DNA from: Mactra quadrangularis
Lineage: Eukaryota; Mollusca; Bivalvia; Venerida; Mactridae
DNA: 64,000 bases
Assembly (NCBI GenBank): GCA_025267735.1
Contig: CM046303.1
Location: forward strand, 36,655,380-36,719,379
Reading direction: 5' to 3'
Shown one piece after another: positions 12,160-23,053 of this stretch. The notes under the pieces were generated by a model. It saw nothing but the letters and a program-made list of their open reading frames with translations. It was not told the origin of the DNA and ran no database searches. The position numbers were made by a program, and so were the translations under genes. Positions within the stretch are counted from its first letter, which is position 1, and every line of letters starts with the position of its first letter.

Positions 12160-13941
12160 CAGGGGTGTGACACTTCCGCGGATCGGCAGATTTCCGTGTT
12201 TTGGAAAATCCTGGCAACTATTTTTTGAAAATCGCGAAATTTCCGCAGAAAAGCAGAAAAAGGGCGAAAATTTTGAGGGCCGAAATACTAACGGTTCCGC
12301 TGATATTAATGAACGCAAAATATTGGCGTAAATCTAACAATCACACATCCTAGACTGTAAAGAAGACAATATTGCATTGTTGTTTTTTTCCATAAATATA
12401 TATTGTCAACATCATGCGTTCACCCTTTCACGATTAGCAAACGACGTTGTGCTTCTACGCTCATCGATAAAATATGTTAATTCGTTCTGTAATAGTTAGT
12501 TAGTTTTTGCCCCTCAAAAATATGAACGAACAGAGTAATATTTTAACTTTATAAAAATAAAACAATAAAAAGGCGGTGTGAATGACAAGTATCAGTAAAT
12601 TTAAACAAACATTTTTTTTCTTGCCCATCATTACTGGCAATTATATGTTTAACATGTAGTCAACAGTTAAAAAACTAGGTCACACTTATTTTAAGAAAAT
12701 ATTCTGAATAACAATCAAATCAAATTAGACTCAATTATTCACTATAAAGCATACGCTATCAAACATCGACTAAGTGTGAAAACTTGCTGACACGTATTCG
12801 TTATCCAACAAAGGATTAATATTGATTTCAATTGCTACAAACAATAAAAATATAGACACTCGCAATATGCATGACATTTTGTTACGTTATATTTGAGAAC
12901 TGTGTGGTCGGCTGTAATTAAATTAACTCCTAATAAATAACTAATTGTATGAATATGGGCGTTGCACCGTAACTTTTTAGCGTGTTGAACGACTGAGTAA
13001 AACTATGCGTTCCTATCAACTTTCGATTTAGCCGAAAAACCGGCCATAAGTTTTTATTTCAGTTTTGCCGAAGAAATCGGCATGAATTTTTGTTTTTTTT
13101 CGCCGAAAAATCGGCCCACTCTCTCAATTTCGCCGAAAAAAAAGAGCATTTTTAGAGTTTTCTCATTTAAACCATTTATTTGCCGCTAAAAAGTACATGG
13201 AATCGTGAAATTTTTGTCTCATTAATTTCATGCCTGGGGGATCGTAATATTTCGTGTGTGTGTGAAACCAATCTAAATCAAGCCAAGTTGGATAATGTAT
13301 ACAGAATTAAAAATTCTAACCATTATAATTATTATGTAAATCAATATGCTAAAATTGATACATACTTCACCATAACAGTTAAAGACTCAGACTCTGCAAT
13401 TTATAAGGAAATTATGTTTTAACCCTTCAAGTGATTTCACTTCACTTATTTGCTAATTAAGTCACTGACAGATGCTTTCATTTGCATTATACAATAATAT
13501 TAAGTGAATGTTGATTGTTTCAAAATCATGCATCATTTGAAGGACATGTTTTAGTGAACAAAATCTTCGGACTCATTGTCGTTTGGTAGGGACTCATTGT
13601 TTCAAAATATGTGAGCCCCATGGACTCATGCTTTCCAGCTTCAAAATGAATCACTGCCTGTCATCAAATGCCTAGGATTTGTTAATTGTCAAGTCAGTTC
13701 AGTATGTGTTATTTATATGTCTATACTTGTAAAAATAAAATTTGTTTACTGTTATTAAAGTTGTGAACTATTTTATTTGTCCTACAAAAAGATTTCAAAA
13801 CTTTCTACTTTCATTTTGTGCTAATTGAATGAAGAATTGATTTCTTTGTTGGTAAAACAGTAAATTCCAGGATCTTCTGGGGGCCTTAGTGGCCCCAGCT
13901 GATATTTCCTCTTTTTCACTAGCTCCCCTGTCACACCCCTG
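12160..13941. mobile_element. hAT-like element with 5-bp target duplication
   Basis: Perfect 13-bp terminal inverted repeats CAGGGGTGTGACA mark the ends. The pentamer GCAGT flanks both sides (12155-12159 and 13942-13946) as a target duplication. CAG-starting ends are typical of hAT; hAT members with 5-bp rather than 8-bp duplications are described (hAT5 group, recalled), while Ginger-type elements also make 4-5 bp duplications. The interior is gene-poor: a frame at 13180-13422 (80 codons) might be a transposase remnant but has no motif I can name. Around 13030-13140 CGCCGAAAAA-type words recur three times. The segment just inside the left end (12178-12220) resembles one at 41962-42000 in another 5-bp-TSD element. 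Confidence 0.75.
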
Positions 13942-13946
13942 GCAGT

Positions 13947-15824
13947 AGGGTGAGGGTAAATTCTGTCATATAGAATAAAACGCATTAATATATGTACAAG
14001 CAGGTTGACTGCATTATTAAGTGTGAAACACGTGTCCTGTATTAAAGTCAAAATTAACTTTGTTATAAGTATCCATGATAAATGTATGACTTACCCATGT
14101 ACCCAGTACCTATATAATATGTTTATCAGATGATAATATAAGTGTGATAATATTATCTTTAATTATAATGTTTAAACTATTATAAAGAGGCTGGTGATAT
14201 AATGTTATCTTGTCCTCACTGACCCTAACTATGTACGTCACCTTAACAGTGTCTTTAATGTTCTAATTATACTGCTATCTTTTATCAGTGAGTTGAATTT
14301 ATGTGTACATTCAAATTGATATAACTTTCGTTAACAATAAGCTTTGCCCTATGAGAAATAAATCAATTTAGATAATGTGAAATGTTCTTAAATGTCAAAC
14401 AGTTCATTTTTATGAATGAAAAAATCCATTTACTTACATTTTATTTCAAAACAGATCTAAAAGTTTTATATTTCCTGTGGAAAAGGATTTCATCACAGGT
14501 ACAAAACGTCCCTGAATTTTTTTCGTCCCTGGTGATTTTTATGAGTAAATGGGTATGTTTACAGCTTAAACGCGAACATTGATTCAATTTTAAATTTTGA
14601 GCTTTATTATTTGTAAACCTCTTGTACATCATGGAAAGGATGTTTCCTGCCTAGTTAGCTTAGTCAGATATGTAACTGAAAACCATTACAGAAATCATGG
14701 GTAATACCCTGGTGGGACCTACATATCTTAGAGGAACCATTCTCAACCAGCCTGTCTCTGCATCAAGTAGTGCAGATATAATCCCCTGTAGACAATGTCA
14801 ATGATGAGGATAGTTTAATTGAATTCCATGGGTAAAAGTTTTAAGGACTGAAGTTCATGATTTTTGGGACTTCAAAAATGGATCTTTTTTATGTAAATAA
14901 TATGTAAAGCTGCTGAAATTTAGAAGGTTCAAAATTATGAAAATTTTGAATTCCAAATCAAGGAAATCTATAATTCTTGTATCCCTAACAATCCAGACTG
15001 TCACTGTATCATAGCAACCTTTGTTCAATATAATACCAACTTTCTATTGTAATAATATAGTTTCTAGATAAAATAATAAGCATCGTCTCCAAAAGTGTAT
15101 GAAATAGTTAATACAACTTTAATGATTAAGTCCATAATTCTGAAAGGAAACTCTGAATTTGAACTGTCTGGAGGTCAGTAGATGAAAAAAAATCTGATTT
15201 TCCTATATAAGTCTATAAACATAGTTACCATTTATCACACAAGGATATTGTCTACATTCATAGTACTGTTTGCCTGAAATTTGATATTATATTGCCTCCT
15301 GGTAGTTTGCATCAATTCTAATTTTGAGGTTAATTTACTTATGGATTACAAATAGTGACAGCTTCTATATATAATGGGTTTGCTTCACTGATCTTATTGC
15401 TTGTTAATAATGTGAAAATTCCAGCCAACAGTATATACATAATGTATTACATATAACCATTACAAGAGTGCTCGCTGACTATAATGATACTATAATTGAA
15501 CCCAAGAGATAAACTATGTGTCCAGTGAACCTAATCTCCAGTATATGAATTATTCATTGTACGAAGTGTGTAATGATTTCCAAACAAGGATTGGTGTCTA
15601 ATTGCTTGATTTTGAATATTACAATCATTCTTTTCTATTTGGCATTTACTAGGGTTTTCTTACCCGGTAATTATGATGTAATACATTGTAGGCAACCATA
15701 CTGTTTTGTTTCTACAATCCACATGAAGTTTGCCATAGTTATTGTATCAGCAATCGTGTAAAAATTAACTTGCTAAGCTAAGACATATAGCCAAATTTTA
15801 TTCATAACGTTCCTAAATGATCGA
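13947..15824. other. Gene-free AT-rich sequence
   Basis: No exon, RNA gene or element border could be supported. Frames near 14382-14632 on both strands overlap one another and look random. Confidence 0.35.
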
Positions 15825-16070
15825 GTAGTTAGGACTGCTTTAAAATCGCTAATCTTTCACTGACTGAGGGTTGTGGTTCCATGCTAAGCTACTAACTATT
15901 GCTCTGTACTTGGGAAAATAGGCAGTTGCTTATAAAGATTGGAAGTCTAATATTTTTGCATTCCTGGAACATTGATAAGGTTAACTGTCCTCCTTTTGTA
16001 ACACTGACTGTTGAACTGAGGTGGAAAACATATAAACTTATTTATATAACTTATTTATATAACTTATTTG
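15825..16070 (+). repeat. Possible decayed tRNA-derived SINE
   Basis: A box-A-like segment (CGAGTAGTTAGGAC, about 15822-15835) is followed by a box-B-like segment GGTTGTGGTTCCAT about 35 bp later, and the region ends in a short tandem TTATTTATATAAC repeat near 16035-16068. The order fits a tRNA-derived SINE with a simple-repeat tail, but both boxes are degenerate and no target duplication was found. Confidence 0.3.
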
Positions 16071-16475
16071 ATACATTTACAGTGTACATAGTTATACAGT
16101 TTAAAGAAATAGCTGAGTGACTTTGAAACTTGGGGTAAATTCTGATTTATTAACCTGTCCTTATGAATACATAACTCATTTGATGAACACCATATTAATT
16201 CACAGTCATTTATCAACGTACCAGTATAAGCAGTCGGAGTTGTTAAGATACTTACTAATTGACTTATTAATTATGTGATCAGTAAATGTTAAATGTATTT
16301 ATATGGATGTGTTTATATGATTGGGCAATGTGAGATATTCCCTGATCGTTTTGTGATGAAAACTATGACAGTTCATGTATCATATCAGTCAATATTGTGT
16401 CTATTATATATGACTTGTATAATGTGCAGAAGACTGCTCTTAAATAATCAGTTATAATTGTACCAGACTTGTTTT

Positions 16476-16918
16476 ATTAGAGAGAATTGTTCTGAAGTTT
16501 CATTAGAGGAAATTGTCACTAAGTTTCAATAGAAATAATTGACTTGAAGTTTCAATAAAGAAAAATGTCTTGAAGTTTCAATAGAGAAAATTGTCCTTAA
16601 GTTTCAATGATGAAATTGTCCATAAGTTTCAATAGAGAAAATTGTCCTTAAGTTTCAATGATGAAATTGTCCCTAAGTTTCAATAGAGAAAATTGTCCCT
16701 AAGTTTCAATGGAGAAAATTGTCCTTAAGTTTCATTAGAGGAACTTGTTCTTAAGTTTTGATAGAGATAATTGTCCTTAAGTTTCAATGGAGAAAATTGT
16801 CCTTAAGTTTCAATGCAGCAAATTGTCCTTTTTAAGTTTCATTAGAGGAACTTGTCTTGAAGTTTCATTAGAGGAAATTGTCCTGAAGTTTCATTAGAGG
16901 AAATTGTCTTCAAGTTTT
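16476..16918 (+). repeat. 26-bp minisatellite, 17 units
   Basis: Seventeen head-to-tail units of about 26 bp with a consensus close to AATAGAGAAAATTGTCC followed by TTAAGTTTC. Units range from 25 to 29 bp; some begin ATTAGAGG instead of AATAGAG, and the ATTAGAGG type is concentrated at both edges with the AATAGAG type in the middle. A two-unit relative lies near 23605-23655. No open frame persists because 26 is not a multiple of three. Confidence 0.92.
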
Positions 16919-18318
16919 GTCACTTAGGTTTATGGCTATATATTGTATATAACTTGAATTTTCTCACATAATATGAGATAGATGGTCAAAATATAATACT
17001 GACTGTATTTTTATTGGTGAGTTGATATGATACACTTTGAATTGATTTTGTTGTCAAATTTTGAAATGGCATTTTGATAGTGTATGATTATTATAATACT
17101 GTTTCCAATTTGATGTTAATAAACTAATAAATCAAGGCAAGTACATGTATTTTTCAAAAATATCTTATTTCTTAGTCTGTATATTTCAACATCATGACTT
17201 TAGTATTTGATAAATTTATAACAATTTGTTTCTACTTTTGTAGTGAGGCAGTAAAATTGTTTCCAATTTAAGCAACTTAACTATTATTGATAACTGCTGC
17301 CGATGGTCATAATGTTATATTAGTTTTAACAATAAAGAATGAATTAATGTAATTAACCTCACAGTCAGGATTACTAAAAATTTAAAATATTAGTATTAAG
17401 TCTGACTTCTACAGATAAGTAATCAGTTGACTTTTAAAAGCTATGTACACTAACAGAGATATCAAGAAGTTGGTATTGTAAATATGTATATAACATTGAT
17501 TCATTTAAGAGCAGTCTTCTTATGTAGTCTTGTATGTTTCTTGGGAAGTTGATTATTTTTTTCTCAATGGATCTTTTGTGATTTTTTGTTGTCTTCAAGT
17601 TTGCAATGATTAAAAAAATAAACTTATGATGATGACCCTTGTTGTTTGTTTTTATTGTCCTTGTTACAATCTAAAACCATCCGCCTCCATAGGTTAGTCT
17701 GTACTGTTTGGGAATCCAAAAAGTATATGATTCTGGTAGTGTGTTTAATCCTAATGCAGCCATTTTCCATTTTATTCCTGGGCTGAGAACATACATACAT
17801 TCTGTGAAGTTAAGTCATGAAATATTTTCTGCAGCCATTCTTCCATCTTCCACTGTATTTAATAGGGCAGCCGTCAGCCTCTGGCAGAATTTATGTGGCA
17901 AACACTGGTTAAAAGCTCAAGAGAGCCCAGAGCTCTGAGCCTTCACAGAGACTAGGAGAAGGGAGACTGGCTACTTGGATATGCCTGAAAAATTGTCAAA
18001 AACTGAATAAAGCACCTACTTACAGTTACATATTCAATCTAAAACATTTTCAGTCTGATGAACTTCTAAGTGTATGTCTATTATTAGGTGACTATAACCA
18101 ATAGCAGTGGCCTTTTAATTATTAGGTCCAAGTGGTCAAAATTCATTTTTGTGTCACTGGTTAAAGAAGGTTAATGGATCATTTTGCATGCCCCAAAAGC
18201 ATCCACTTGAATGGCTTACATGCTGGACAAATAATAATATACATGTTTTCTTGAGGTCCACATGGAAGATTGGATTTATCCAAATGTGTAGCCTCGTTAA
18301 ATAAAGTCTTCATTATTA
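16919..18318. other. Gene-free; possible SINE relic at 17680-17940
   Basis: Mostly AT-rich sequence without features. The segment 17680-17940 has higher GC than its surroundings and a tRNA-like look (CCGCCTCCA...GGTTAG and later GTTTAATCC) that could be a decayed SINE. The frame 17708-17938 within it has no recognisable domain. Confidence 0.3.
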
Positions 18319-19570
18319 GACCTTGAGCCAGTATATGACATTGCTCCCCCCCCCCCAGGGGGAATTTTCAAGGGTATGATTTTCTTAACCCATATGGTGG
18401 TAGGCATTCACTGATGAAAGTTTGCAAAGTTCTGTTGGGGCTTTACAGAGTTATGGGACTTTGAAATATCACCCATTCTCATTTTCTGGTCAAATCCATA
18501 ACAGACCTTGAGCCAGTATATACCCACACGGGGAATTTTCAAGGGTATGATTTTCTTAACCCATATAGTGGTAGGCATTCACTGATTAAAGTTTACAAAG
18601 ATCTGTTGGGGCTTTACAGAGTTATGGGACTTTGAAATATCGCCCATTCTCATTTTCCAGTCAAATTCATCATATCTTTGAGCCAGTATATAACATTGCT
18701 CCCCACATGGGGAATTTTCAAGGATATGATTTTCTTAACCAATGTAGTGGTAGGCATTCACTGATAAAAGTTAACAAAGTTCTGTTGGGGCAATACAGAG
18801 TTATGGGACTTTGAATTATCACTCATTCTCATTTTCCAGTCAAATCCATAATAGACCATGAGCCAGTATATGACATTGCTCCCCACATGGGGAATTTTTA
18901 AGGTTATGATTTTCTTAACCCATATAATGTTAGGCATTCACTGATTTAAGTTTACAAAGTTGTGTTGGGGCTTTACAGAGTTATGGGACTTTGAAATATC
19001 GCCCATTCTCATTTTCTGGTCAAATCTTTAATAGATCTTGAGCCAGTATATAACATTGCTCCCCACATGGGGAATTTTCAAATGTATGATTTGCTTAACC
19101 CATTTAGTGGTAGGCATTCATTGATAAAAGTTTATAAAGTTTTGTTTAGGCCTTACAGAGTTATGTGACTTTGAAATATCGCCCATTCTCATTTTTGGTT
19201 TAAACCATAAGTGCTTTTAAAGCAAGTTTAAGACATTGCTCCTTCCTGGGAGTAATTATCTATGGTATATTTTTTAAACCCACATAAAAGTAACAGTTCA
19301 CTGATAAAAACTTTGCAAAGTTCTGTTGGGGCTTTACAGAGTTATGGGACTTTGAAATATCGCTCATTCTTATTTTCCGGTAAAAACCATAAGTGCTTTT
19401 AAAGCCAGTATATGACATCGCTCCTCCTGGAAGTAATTATCTATGGTATGATTATTAAACCCACATGGTAGTTGCAATTCACTTATAAAAGTTTGCAAAG
19501 TTTTGTAGGGGCTTTACAGAGTTCTGGGACTTTGAACTTTATGACCCCCTATGGCCATTTTCTATGCCAA
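18319..19570 (+). repeat. Seven-unit ~180-bp tandem array
   Basis: Units begin near 18319, 18504, 18673, 18853, 19033, 19212 and 19393. Each contains TGAGCCAGTATAT, CATTGCTCCCCAC.TGGGG, AATTTTCAAG, TTCTTAACCCAT, AGGCATTCACTGAT, AAAGTTTGCAAAGTT, TGTTGGGGCTTTACAGAGTT and TGGGACTTTGAAATATC. The last two units are more diverged (GTGCTTTTAAAGC replaces the start). The unit is also the terminus of element A, present once in inverted form at 22490-22580, so the array looks like an expansion of a transposon end. Confidence 0.93.
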
Positions 19571-20160
19571 AATGTTCTTATTACTGTCCTCCGGTATTCT
19601 ATTTCGACGCATCTTAATTATGAAGCAATTTTGTTTTTGACAACGATTTGGATTTTGGGTTACCCTGTAACGTCATTCCTGTGCATTTCCGATAGTAAGC
19701 AGTGTGGTGATTTCTTAACACCAATATGTGAGGAGGCAGGGATTTTGAGGGACTCTTTTCATACCTCTTTTCAACACAAAAAAATGGTGCTTTTTCCTAT
19801 TACGTTCTTAGTTTAGTTTTGAACATGCCATTTTTTCTAAAACAATAAATATAACAGACAGATTGGCGTCCTTTATTTCTTGCTATTTCAAGAGAGTCAC
19901 TTGACAGGTAGAGTACTTTCGTTTTGGCAAGACTAAAAATAGAAACAAATCAAATGCATCGTTTCTCTCTTCTCTTATGTCAGCCATATAGGAAATCTCC
20001 ACTTTACATATTTTTATTTCTTGATTTTAATGATAACTTTCAGTTATTAATAAAAGTTTTACAAGATGGACAAATGAATAAAGTATTTACAGGAAGGGTC
20101 ATTCGTTAGTCAGACTAAATAAATTTTACACATATTTGAATAAAAGCACCTATTTTCTAT

Positions 20161-22260
20161 GGTAACGTATGTTTCTATACGGACCACACTAATAAAACTT
20201 TTTTTCGTCTGTATTTGTATGTTTGTCTATGATTTAACACTTTAGGAAGGTAAAGGGTTAATACTGGAAATACATATACCACACAATGATAAATTCAGAA
20301 CGCCCCTTCGCTCAAATATGACTTAAATTTTAAATCAACTTAAGGAAAATTACAGAAATACATTTATAAACCTTGAAACAATGACTTTCAAACTTGGAAA
20401 AATCGAAAGAAACTTAAGTACCATAGCCGTGAACAGTCAAAATCAATGAATACATTTTAAAAGTTTATATACTTAACTCACCGAAAAGTTCATAATAATG
20501 AATGCCTAAAGAAAGAAATAGGTAGTAACGTATGTTACAACAACACTGTTTAAACTATCACATCCCAATTTTATTTGTCACACCCAGTACAACAGTTTAA
20601 ATAATTTAATGGTAGCACAAACTATTTTCTATGTACTATGTCATATCTAAATACTGTTAATTACATCAATAAGGATTGCCTTCAAAATTAAGGGAAACAT
20701 GTTAAAATTAAGAGTTTAAAAGGTTACAAATTAGTCTCAGAAAAGCATAACAGATCAATTGTGTTCAAAGTTCATGTAGTAATTCACTTTGAAGTAAAAA
20801 TCAAAACGTTCTCCTAGATATTCCATTAGGTACTGGCACACCTATTTCATATAAAAAGTCATTTGTCACCCAAAATTACATCCCCAAGGGTTTGCCATTG
20901 GATAAGAGATCGGCGTTGTTGCATGAACGATGTGTTTGCTTCCTTATCATTATCAATTTGTTGTACCATGCTTATGTACCATGTTCCCTTAAATATTTCT
21001 GCAACAAAATCTTCCGCGATGTATTATAGTTCATCTACGACAAAAAATAAATTCCGACATAAATTGTGCCGTTTTTGTTGTAAGGAATTACAACAACCTG
21101 TGGTTACGTGTGTTTATAAAAGTCCAACTACATTATTTCGCTGCTGTTAAATTCAACAGACATTTTGTGTTCCTTTACACTCAAAGACATGGTATAAAAG
21201 AAACATTCAGAACTTAAACGTTTCAAGTTTCCAAAAAAGCGAAACATTGTGAAACAAGCAAACAAACAAGCATCAACTATGATACATTTCATATGAAACA
21301 TACCTTACCAAACGTAACGTATGTTTCAATTCATAAAACCATGTTTTATTGAATAAGAAGCAAACAAAGGACGCTTTGGTTACATTTGAGATTTGGTTAC
21401 ATCTAGTAAGAATTGAAGTAACAAATGAATTGCAAAAATATCGATTTGAGTATTGCTATGAAGGATTCTATGCTTATATTGCATGCAATGGTTAAAAAAT
21501 CTTCATTGTTTAATTTATCAAAGCCATTGAGATGCACACAGTTTCATGTTTTTTTAGTTTGGTTGAAGATGTCATATATTTTTCAATGAGATAATAACGA
21601 CTTTATTCATTGTGGATAACATTTTTGGTGTAAACCAATTTTCAATATGTCATCGTTTAACCCTTCTCCGCATTGTAAGATCGGTACATCATTTTAACGG
21701 TAACGTATGTTACATCACGTATGTTACATTTGATACTTTAGACAGCATTATCTCTAGACGATCCTGAGGAATGGCAAAAGTAGTAATCATAAAATGAAGA
21801 GTTCATTAGAGAGACTAATTAGTAAACGTGAATTCAACTAAGATATTTAACATAAGTTGAAAAACCATGGTTACGTATGTTTCATGTTTAAATGTCTACC
21901 CGAAAATTTTGCTAAAATGTGAAATTTAATGAAATGTCATTGAATATTTAATGACAATCGTTTTTATTTCATATATATTCAGTATATTCATATCTGATCT
22001 TATGTTTTAAAATATTTTACAAGTATGATATCTTTTCCAATTTGAAAAAAAAAATGGATTTTTATGGTTATGTATGTTTCAACACTCTTGGCGACAAAGT
22101 TTAAGAGCTGTGTGTAAGTTAATATTTCTGAGGAACAAGATAAAAATCGTATTCTTACATACAACTATATTGTATATCTTAAAAAGCAAGTGTATTATGA
22201 CTACTTTATGTGGCTATGTTTCATAGTCTGCGCGCAAAGGCACAGTAACGTATGTTACAT
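20161..22260 (+). repeat. Interspersed motif GTAACGTATGTTACA (set A)
   Basis: Copies of GTAACGTATGTT(A/T)CA begin at 20162, 20525, 21314, 21700 and 22245. Partial or varied copies are at 21716 (CACGTATGTTACA), 21870 (GTTACGTATGTTTCA), 22067 (GTTATGTATGTTTCA) and 21103 (GTTACGTGTGTTTAT). One inverted copy at 21294-21309 forms a hairpin with the copy at 21314. The intervening sequence is unrelated from copy to copy and spacing is irregular, so this is not a tandem repeat. The motif is itself nearly palindromic. Confidence 0.88.
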
Positions 22261-22969
22261 TTTAAGGTACTTATAAGCTCAGTATCAACAGCAATTTCCT
22301 TTATAAAACACAAAAGACACATTTTCTTTTTAATTGACAAGCAATATCAAGAGAACTTGGTGTTGCAAACATGATTTAATGGTTTTTGCAAAAATAAATC
22401 GATAAAAATGGAACAAAAATTGCTATTTACCTATACAATTAAAAGTTGATTTTCTCAGCAATGCCCCACTGGAAACTTGCAAACTTTGTACTGTTGTACT
22501 CAGGACAGATAGGGGAATAAAAAAATATGGGTCTTGAAAATTCCCCCTGGGGGGAGCAAAAGTGTATCTGGCTCACGGCCTATATTATTATTATAACAGT
22601 TACTCTTGTATATTTTTTATTTTTTCCTTTTTATATGAAGCAATATCTGGTCAAATATTAAATATTTATTATTATTAGATGATGTTTTGTTGGGCATATG
22701 GAATGATTAGATTCTTCATGGCCAGTGTACTTTATTTGATTCACTTCACTAATGCAAAATGTTCAATTAATCATGATTGATTAGAATAAAAACAACACAA
22801 AATTTAATCAACCTTTATAAAGGAATAAATCATCTAAATTGATGACTGATGATTTATGCTGATTAACAAATTTCTCACAGTTACATCACACAATGCTACT
22901 TTTACCACTGACCTTACAATCTAGCGGGTGTTAACTACGGGGCCTAACTAAGAACTTCATCTTTATTGT

Positions 22970-23044
22970 CATTCTCGTACCCAGAGGCTATCGAGATTCT
23001 CGATACTTGAATGAGAATCTTGACAGCCTCTGGGTACGAGAATG
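22970..23044. mobile_element. 75-bp foldback MITE with 9-bp target duplication
   Basis: Two 32-bp arms (22970-23001 and 23013-23044) are inverted complements with two mismatches and an 11-base loop. The ends read CATTCTCGTACCCAGAGGCT. The nonamer CTTTATTGT flanks both sides exactly (22961-22969 and 23045-23053). A 9-bp duplication is the signature of Mutator-like elements. At 75 bp it is almost all arm. Relatives occur at 42231-42268 and, as a half copy, at 38121-38155. Confidence 0.85.
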
Positions 23045-23053
23045 CTTTATTGT

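Larger units (their letters stand above)
18319..22580. mobile_element. Element A: gene-less TIR element with GTAACGTATGTTACA motifs
   Basis: The right end (22490-22580), read in reverse, matches the first part of the array unit at the left end: both carry TGAGCCAG, then TGCTCCCCCCAGGGGG and AATTTTCAAG, then AAAGTTTGCAA and TGGGGC. The two ends therefore form inverted termini around 4.26 kb. The left terminus is repeated seven times in tandem. The interior has no supported gene; the frame at 20863-21150 has a few cysteines but no known domain. The interior carries about ten copies of the motif GTAACGTATGTT(A/T)CA. A target duplication could not be identified. The superfamily is unknown to me. 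Confidence 0.65.

Noticed and set aside
20863..21150. 95-codon frame with several cysteines inside element A
   Set aside because: There is no recognisable domain, no sensible start and no second supporting copy in the window.
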